Shown here in pieces: positions 57,721-64,000 of a stretch of 64,000 nucleotides of DNA. Each line of letters starts with the position of its first letter. Position 1 is the stretch's first letter. The stretch is from Nephrocerus scutellatus (Eukaryota > Arthropoda > Insecta > Diptera > Pipunculidae), in assembly GCA_947095585.1 (NCBI GenBank), contig OX352766.1:19086939-19150938 (forward strand). The letters run 5' to 3'. A program made the translations under genes and the position numbers. Under the pieces are notes generated by a model. That model did no database searches and was not told where the DNA came from. It saw nothing but the letters and a program-made list of their open reading frames with translations.

Positions 57721-57810
57721 ACATTTGTGAAAAATAGTCGTGGTAGCCATATGCCAGAAATTGTGTTTAAATGTTAAATGCCAAAAAATGATCTACCAAA
57801 TAAAAAAAAA
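57569..57810 (+). mobile_element. mariner-type MITE, plus copy
   Basis: Starts GGGTGTTTTTTTGGGAGGTT and includes GGCAAATCATTATG followed by an A tract of about 36 (57680-57717), then CTACCAAATAAAAAA near the end. GGCAAATCATTATGA resembles the region just before the transposase start of Tc1/mariner-like elements, so this is probably a deletion derivative. The right inverted repeat is eroded. Confidence 0.75.
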
Positions 57811-57890
57811 TTTTGGTCATTTCATAATTTTATATGTGTTTTATTCAAAAAAAAAATCGGCAACCTCTTAAAAAAACACGTTATATCTAA

Positions 57891-57984
57891 CGGGTGTTTT
57901 TTTATTTGGTAGATAATTTTTTGGCATTTAACATTTAAACACAATTTCTGGCATATGGCTACCACGACTATTTTTCACAAATGT

Positions 57985-58020
<36 letters not shown>

Positions 58021-58134
58021 CATAATGATTTGCCAAACAATACTGAGTAGAAATGCCACTTTGAGCTGTCAAAACAACTGTCATAAAATAAAACGACATC
58101 TATCGGAAAAACAAACCTCCCAAAAAAACACCCG
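57891..58134 (-). mobile_element. mariner-type MITE, inverted copy
   Basis: Complement of the copy at 57569, with a T tract of about 33 (57988-58020). Both ends are intact: CGGGTGTTTTTTT at 57891 and AAAAAAACACCCG at 58134, flanked by TAA/TTA. The two copies form an inverted pair with ~240-bp arms and an 80-bp spacer. Confidence 0.85.
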
Positions 58135-58784
58135 TTAGTACACAGTACAAACGATCGAGTCGTTGTACTGATGCGGTGCCGTACGACGCCCTATGCTGAT
58201 GTCATATTTCTCTATCCATTCACCCCAACTTACATATTGCGCAACCGCACTGCAATATGATTCAAATGTAGGTCTCAACCGCGTACATGAATTTGATTTC
58301 CTCTTTCGCGCATTAAGATAGGTCAGTATTAAAAGCTCGAATGTGTTGAATTTGATGTTGTGAGCTTTCATATAGGAATCTTTGATAGTAAAATCTCTAA
58401 TACCCAGGTTTCGTTATTGGAACCGAGGCAGAATATAGGCAGTCATATAGAGTACCATCAGCCAGACTGGTAATCAGCAGTCAGATAACAGAGTCCAACA
58501 CAAAGTTATTATACAAAGTGATTATACCTTACTAAATCAAATACAAGTTCTTATCCTATCAATATCGCGTCTTATTTAAAACTATAAGTACCAAAATTGT
58601 GTGAATGTTTAATTTTAAGAATAAGTGTTAATAAAACTAGATTAAAGAAAACCAACCATAAACTTGCTTATTGATTTATTTGGACAACAACCATCGTGAA
58701 AAACAGGTAACCCAAAATAATGTGAGCTAGTGTTAGAACCTCTTTATGAGAGCTAATACTACAACACCACAATCATTTTAAGAA
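58135..58784. other. spacer
   Basis: No gene recognised. Composition is balanced at 58140-58480, then A-rich. AATAAAAC near 58629 and CAACAACCATCG near 58684 suggest an LTR-type 3' region and leader for the gypsy remnant that follows, but no primer binding site is clear. Confidence 0.3.
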
Positions 58785-59612
58785 ACCAGTTTATTCCCAA
58801 CCGACTAAACGCATTACTTATAGACGAAGGGTTATTTGATCAGATCTACCAAACATACAAAAACATATTTTCGGAACAAATCAGAATAATTAGATGCTTT
58901 AACATAATAGATGATATCGAAAATGAAATAAAACTTACAGAACTAATAGAAAAAGAACATAAAGAAAATAACCATAGAGGCATTCAAGCCTTATTCGAAG
59001 AATTAAAAACTACATTTTACAACCCTAAAGCACTAAAGCAAAGAATTACACAATTTATTTACAATTGAGAAATCTGTACTTTAGAAAAATACGACAGAAA
59101 TCCTCCAAAACCACTCTATAAAATCACTGAAACCCCCCAAAGACCAAACGAAGTCATACACGTTGACGTTTTCTATACCCTCGGAAAACAACTATTCCTT
59201 ACCATTAACGACAAATTCTCAAAACGTGCAGTAGTATACAAAATCATTGGACGGACTTGGACAAAGTTTAATACAAAAATATTACAGTGTATAGATTATG
59301 TAGATAACGAACTAGGTTTTAGGTTTGACAGAATTTCTTAAAGAAGAAAATATAGACATACATTACACATCTTGTAGCAATCATACTTCTAATGCAGACA
59401 TAGAACAACTTCATAATACTATCAATGAACACATTAGACTACTAAGACATGATAAATCTAACAGAACAGAAACGATTGAAGAGAAAATGGTTACAATAAT
59501 AGGATTCTATAACAACACGCTTCACAGAAAATTAAACCAGCAAACCCAGCAAAAACAAATCAATAACATTATATTATATGGGAAATGCAAAAAAAGGCAT
59601 GAAATGCATCTA
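58785..59612 (+). pseudogene. pol: gypsy G3 integrase (errantivirus-like)
   Basis: 58850-59065 encodes the RT-to-integrase linker (ENNHRGIQALFEELKTTF, zinc-binding His region). The core has EVIHVDVFYTLGKQLFLTI with the first Asp near 59163 and NDKFSKRAVVYKI. A frameshift lies near 59330; then EENIDIHYTSCSNHTSNADI and EQLHNTINEHIRLLRHD (the catalytic Glu position reads EQLH). It ends YNNTLHRKLNQQTQ. The Asp-two block is eroded. Confidence 0.8.
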
Positions 59613-59829
59613 TAGAAACAATTAAAATTAAAGTACAATAGAACTCATATACACAATAATTTTTATTAGTTCTAGTAAAATTCCCACCGAATTGATGTAA
59701 AAGGGCAAGAAAAATCAAAATTATCAGAAGAGACTTATACTTAGTATACCGAATCTTCTCAGTAGTAGTGTAGTAGGCTTCCAATTCTGACTTGACTTCG
59801 GAATCTCCAGAAATGGACTACTTGCCCAG

Positions 59830-60108
59830 TTGTTCAACGGCTTTAAAGACAAGGTAGACAAGTCGACACAGAGGCGTAGCTGTTCTGAAATAGCGGCCAA
59901 AAAATTGACAGCTGTTATATCAGCGAGGAAGGATGAAGGCAAGATGTCCAAAAAAAAACAACTTGACTTTGTCCAAGAACGCCTTTGGAAATTTGTGGTG
60001 GAAAAAGTTCCACCGACATTCGAAGGAATGAGCCTGGATCGGGACACCATCAAGGCCTTTGAAGACAATATGTGGAGGCTACCGGTTATACGTCGACACC
60101 CTGTATAA
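59830..60108 (+). CDS. unrecognised 92-aa ORF
   Basis: Open from about 59830 to TAA at 60106: NGFKDKVDKSTQRRSCSEIA, a Lys-rich middle (GKMSKKKQLDFVQERLWKFV) and VPPTFEGMSLDRDTIKAFED. Hydrophilic, helix-prone, no known motif. The upstream frame has no clear start, so it may be an internal piece of a transposon protein. Confidence 0.25.
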   Translation: MFNGFKDKVDKSTQRRSCSEIAAKKLTAVISARKDEGKMSKKKQLDFVQERLWKFVVEKVPPTFEGMSLDRDTIKAFEDNMWRLPVIRRHPV

Positions 60109-61110
60109 GGAACAACGCTCATGTGTGAAAGCAGAGAATGGATCGCGAAAGGGAAAGAAAAGAGAAAAAAAAAACAACCCATAAAAATTAAAATTTTTCA
60201 TCTAAATTCTCTAATCGCAGAAATTGATATGGGAGCCCCTCGATCCTGGGCCATTTTTTTTTATTGTAGAAGAAAATCATCGAAACAAACATTTGACATC
60301 AGAAGTTAAAATTGAAAAAGCTCAGATCATTTTATTCTGAGCACTTAGAGCACGCTCATACTCTGAGCAAATAAGAAACACGAACATTTATCTTGAGAAC
60401 TCTTTGACTGCTCTGAACTAATTTATGAAAACGCCAAATGACAGAATATTGTGAAAACTTGTTGTTCTATCTATAAGTTGATATCGACAACAAAAAAAAC
60501 GACATCAATAAAAATATATACAATTCAGTATATAATAAAAATGTAAGTTGAAGTAAGCATAAAACATGTATGTCTCGTTTCATTTGCTGGGTTCATTTGT
60601 GCGTGCGCTAAGATTTCTCTCTCTCTCTCCACCACCAACAAAACCATGCAGCGCAGCCGACTGCGCAGCACACACCGCACAAAGTCCATAAATGGCGACG
60701 AATATCTGATGCCAGTACAGATATTTAAAAAATGTATAAGGGCCTTGCGGCCGAACCCGGGAACCGATCACTACCAAATTTTCGAAAAAGTATTGTTTAT
60801 TGGGTATACACATGTGTGTAAAATTTGAAGAAAATCGGGTAAATTTTTTAAAATTTTTGTTTGGGAGCCCCCCGACCCCGCAGCCCGAGGGGCCTCAAAA
60901 TTTAATAGAAAGTGTTGTCTCCGGAAATACGCATGTGTGCAAAATTTCAATAAAATCGGGCCATGGGAAGTGGGTTAAAAATTGATCGCAAGAATCCACG
61001 ACAGACGACCGACGACCGACCGACGACCGACCGACGACCCACGGGCAAGTGAAGTTAATATAGAGAATTTAAAAAAATCTCCAAAAATCGGTTGCTACTT
61101 GTGCTCAGCT
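60109..61110. other. non-coding repeat-like region with GACGACCGAC tract
   Basis: Two similar ACACATGTGTGTAAAATTT / CGCATGTGTGCAAAATTT phrases, each followed by AAAATCGGG (about 60807 and 60930), show an internal ~123-bp duplication. At 60999-61042 CGACGACCGAC is repeated. Looks like the untranslated end of a dispersed repeat; family not assigned. Confidence 0.5.
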
Positions 61111-62530
61111 CCTGTTGTAAATGGCTATTAGCGCATATCCCATGTTTGAAAAGCACTGGCGACTGCACGTACCAACCAGTAACAAACATTTTTCTCTCTA
61201 CAAACTCTCTTTGACACCCCACATTCTCGATTGTTATGCCCCATCAAACCACCATCACTTAGTGGTGAGACTTGTAAATAGCGTTGAAAGAGGAATAAGC
61301 AAAAAAAAAAAAAGGAGAGGAGGTGGATTTCGTTGATTGATTCAGTCTGTTCTAGTATGATACTGTCAGAAGACGGTCGGTGAAAAATTATTCGTGCTGG
61401 GTTGATGCAAAAAAATAAAATGGCTGAAAAAAAAAATCGGTTGCCAAATTGCTAGATTGTCTAATGAATATATTAATTATAACTCGAATTGTCTAAAACA
61501 AATGTTCCGCGATTTTAATGGTGGTGCATAAAAAGTAGTTAAAAGTTGTTTTTTTGAGAAAAATCGTACTGTAGCAGACACCTTGTTTTGGTTGTATCTT
61601 TTTTTTTGGGAAACCCCTGGCAACCCTATTCGGATTGAATAATTATCGGTAAAGCTTTCTTGCTAAAGTAATTAATGGATAAAATCAAGAACCGAGAACC
61701 AAAGTGTGTTTTTTTTTCTTTAAATTGAACCACAGTGACAGCATATTTAACCTTTTTATGCGAAAAGGATATTACCAGTGCGTACAATTTTGTTTTGTTC
61801 TAAAAGCCACGCGACGCAACTGGTGGCCTTCCAGAGAACAAAACAAGGTGCAACCGCAGAAAAGTGCGAAATAATGTTCTTGTGCCGCTGAAAGTAATCT
61901 TTTGTTCGGAGTTCGAAGAAAAAAAAATTTGGATTTGAGTGCCTCGTTGAGGAGCGCCCATTTCTTGCGTGACCTCCATCCCTATCGAGCAAAACCCTTC
62001 GATGATCAATTGTAAGCGGTCGGAAAAAAAGGGGGGAATTTGTTAGCAAATCAACAGTGTTGGCGTTAAGTTCGACGACAACCCAACCTGCAGCTCCAAG
62101 TGCGTCGAGCCAAAAAGCGCCCCGTGGAGCCCCTGAAAAAAAAGGGGAGACCTACGAAGCTCAGTACACGCGTCTTCTACCCACGCCTATCTCAGCAACC
62201 AGGAGGAATAGCGGATTAGCTGGACAATTAGGAGCACCTATGCCCTACACTGTGTGGCGGCCATCCATTTTGATTTTGCATTTTCAATATTAAGATTTTT
62301 TTTTATCTCAAACCAACACTTGATTGAAGCTTAAATTGAATTTTCTTTTTGAAATTAGAGAAAAAAAAATAGAAAACGGAATTTCTTTCCTTTGTGGTTT
62401 TTTTTTTGTTGTAAAATTTTTTATTCTTGGTGTACGCGTTTGAAATAGTCGAAGAGGGAGATCATCCCTATTAGCTACTACTGCGTATTCTCCTTTACTT
62501 ATTATGTTTAATAATCCATTTGAGTTTCAG
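61111..62530 (+). other. presumed 5' part of giant LTR GL-g
   Basis: TGTAAATGG at 61115 is a possible start (compare TGTAATGG of GL-c/GL-f). No gene recognised; small open frames (62057-62293, Ala/Pro/Ser-rich) have no family resemblance. 62290-62530 is T-rich leading to the mini-exon acceptor, as in GL-a and GL-e. Confidence 0.3.
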
Positions 62531-62690
62531 CATTACCTCGCCGCATATACGTCGACAGCGCTGCCGGTGTGGATGCTGAGGATGCAACAATGCACATATA
62601 TATGCTTATATGTGATCAAGTAAGTTTACGATTTTGTGGCTATGCGGTCCATTGATTAGATTATTAAATGACTAATGTTAATTTATATAT
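62531..62690 (+). mobile_element. giant LTR unit GL-g, mini-exon part
   Basis: Mini-exon 62531-62619 bounded by GAGTTTCAG and GTAAGT. Contains GTCGACAGCGCTGCCGGTGT and reads IYVDSAAGVDAEDATMHIYM with no stop (89 nt). Sequence after the donor is cut at about 62690 by the minus-strand gypsy fragment. Confidence 0.55.
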
Positions 62691-63395
62691 ACATATCAGA
62701 ATCATTCGTTTCCATTATCATTTAACTTGGTATTTTTGTTACTGAGGGCATATGAGAGCGGTTGGTGATCGGTGAAAATTTTAGTTTATCTGGAACCGTA
62801 AAGGAAATTTCGTAAGCTGGTTAGACCCCAAATTATGGCTAACATTTCTTTTTCGTTAGTCGCATAACTTTCTTCTGTTTTGTTAAGTGTACGTGACAAA
62901 AAGGTTATTGGTTGGTTATCTTGTGATACTGTACTGCGCCTATGGCATAGTCAGAGGCATCTGTCGTTAATTTAAAATCTTTTTCGAAATTTGGGTGAGT
63001 TAAAATAATTTCTTCGGAAACTAGAACGTTTTTTAGTTTTTGAAAAGTGTCTAATGCACTTTTTCGAGGTGAATGATTTTATTTTTCGAGAGGTTTTTGG
63101 ACACGCGTCCATCTTCCACTCTTAAAAGGGTTGTCAGGGGTTGTGCTAATTTCACATAATCTCTGACAAACCGTCGATAATACCCTGACATTCCTAGGAA
63201 TGATCGAAGTTCTTTTAAATTTCGAGGTGGGAGTAGGTCTACTATGGCCTGAACCATTTTGTGATTTGTCTTTATACCATTGATTCCAACAATGAATCCT
63301 AAAAATTCTGCCTCTGATTTTAAGAATTTGGATTTATCTAGTTGTATTTTCATGTTGGCTTTTTCGAGTGTTTTAAATACTTTGATAAACTGCAA
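62691..63395 (-). pseudogene. pol: gypsy G4 RT thumb and RNase H
   Basis: Minus strand. From 63395: FIKVFKTLEKANMKIQLDKS, EFLGFIVGINGIKTN, SFLGMSGYYRRFVRDYVKLA (open to 63051). After a break comes RNase H: FEKDFKLTTDASDYAIGAV near 62960 and, with more breaks, FTDHQPLSYALS-type sequence down to about 62745. It begins abruptly at about 63395, where the LINE fragment starts on the other strand. Confidence 0.85.
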
Positions 63396-64000
63396 AGTAT
63401 AGCACAGTACAGAGACAATACAAATCTAATGGTGATAGGTGATTTGAATGCTAGAACTGGTACTGAAGCTGGATCTGAAAACACTAGCGCCGGAATAGTT
63501 CGAGCATCAAAAGATGATTTGCGTAACACCAGAGGCATGAGAGTGCTAGAATTCTGCCAATCTTTTGGACTGCGGATTTTGAATGGAACGAGTAAGTCTG
63601 ATAAAAGTGGGGAATATACTTTTGTAAGTCATCAAGGAACGTCAGTGATCGATTATGGACTTATTGGTGGAGAATGGAATTCGCATGTAGCAGATTTAAA
63701 AGTTGAACAGGTGCCATACTCAGATCATCTACCAATTGTCATAACTTTTCAAGTGAAAAACAACGAAAATGACGAGATCAGAAATATGAAGCTCCTTCCT
63801 AAATTGTTGTGGAAAGAGGTTAACGCTCTTCCCTACAAAAGACAACTGGATGAAATACTAAGCATGCAACAAGAGGCAGATTTGGAAAACATTATAGAGG
63901 CTATCAAGGTATCTTATCCAAGCACCGGACAAAATAAGAACCGCAGAGACTGGTGCAGAGAGAAGTGGTTTGACGAGGAATGCGAGATGGCGAGGAAGCG
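63396..64000 (+). CDS. LINE endonuclease (EEP), open to window edge
   Basis: No stop from 63389 to the edge, at least 190 codons; first ATG is 63430. Motifs: LMVIGDLNARTGTEAG (metal-binding Asp/Asn), RGMRVLEFCQSFGLRILNGT, SVIDYGLI and YSDHLPIVI (catalytic Asp-His), then a charged linker with WCREKWFDEECEMARKR, the usual passage toward RT. The N-terminal half of the endonuclease is missing because gypsy G4 abuts it. Clade not assigned. RT should follow beyond 64000. Confidence 0.85.

Noticed and set aside
60999..61042. CRISPR-like short repeats (GACGACCGAC)
   Set aside because: Contiguous simple tandem units without spacers, in a eukaryotic transposon context.
6477..62619. Mutually exclusive exon cluster of one host gene (Dscam-like) as explanation for six similar mini-exons
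   Set aside because: Two copies have in-frame stops, lengths and phases vary, and one copy lies in a solo LTR with target duplication inside a gypsy Gag. They travel with LTRs.
1..64000. Host protein-coding genes, tRNA or rRNA genes
   Set aside because: None recognised by motif or fold on reading; a tRNAscan and protein search would be needed to exclude small ones.

Overview
The window looks like transposon-dense heterochromatin from an insect, most likely a higher fly. This is inferred from AT-rich spacers, the mixture of BEL/Pao, Ty3/gypsy (including env-bearing errantivirus-like copies), jockey- and R1-type LINEs, maT (DD37D) mariners, a Tigger/pogo element and PIF/Harbinger, and from the absence of any convincing host gene. 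Almost every coding region is a broken mobile-element gene. The best-preserved exceptions are a three-exon gene inside an insertion at 43407-46012 and a LINE endonuclease that runs off the right edge.

Left part (1-22.6 kb): a gypsy gag/protease remnant (1-2180), two BEL gag remnants (2.2-3.2 and 5.0-5.4 kb), then a run of very long LTR-like units called here GL-a (5.4-7.9 kb), GL-b (to 11.0 kb) and GL-c (11.9-15.3 kb). These are followed by a PIF/Harbinger transposase on the minus strand and several satellite arrays (18.2, 20.5-21.5, 21.7 and 22.5 kb).

Middle part (23-48 kb) is a deep nest. A BEL/Pao element (gag 23.0 kb, protease 27.0 kb, reverse transcriptase 43.1 kb, integrase to 48.15 kb) carries a Tigger element, a maT mariner and a mag-like gypsy (element A, 28.3-43.1 kb). 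Element A carries a solo giant LTR (GL-d), a second gypsy (element B, 31668-40965) and a second maT. Element B has its 5' LTR split by a jockey-like LINE and its gag/pol junction split by a 738-bp solo LTR, which itself holds a 271-bp hAT-type MITE. The BEL reverse transcriptase is also split by a 2.6-kb insertion containing the SAM-like three-exon gene and an inverted pair of a ~450-bp repeat. Many boundaries are fixed by target-site duplications and by reading frames that resume exactly across the insertion.

Right part (49-64 kb): another giant LTR (GL-e), an errantivirus-like pol/env remnant, an R1-type LINE with its own insertion, GL-f, an inverted pair of mariner-type MITEs, another gypsy integrase remnant, GL-g, a minus-strand gypsy RT/RNase H, and a LINE endonuclease reaching the edge.

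The most unusual signal is the GL family: seven same-orientation, 1.6 to about 3.5-kb LTR-like units. Six hold a short segment bounded by a consensus 3' splice site and (in five) a 5' splice site, encoding variants of the peptide DSAAGGDAE. Five end in a conserved C-rich module near a CATTACA/CACTACA terminus, two are followed by a tRNA-Lys-type primer binding site, and each length-variable copy has its own minisatellite between the two modules. One copy (28439-30066) is a precise solo LTR with a 4-bp duplication. Family names were assigned by eye from motifs; no search was run.
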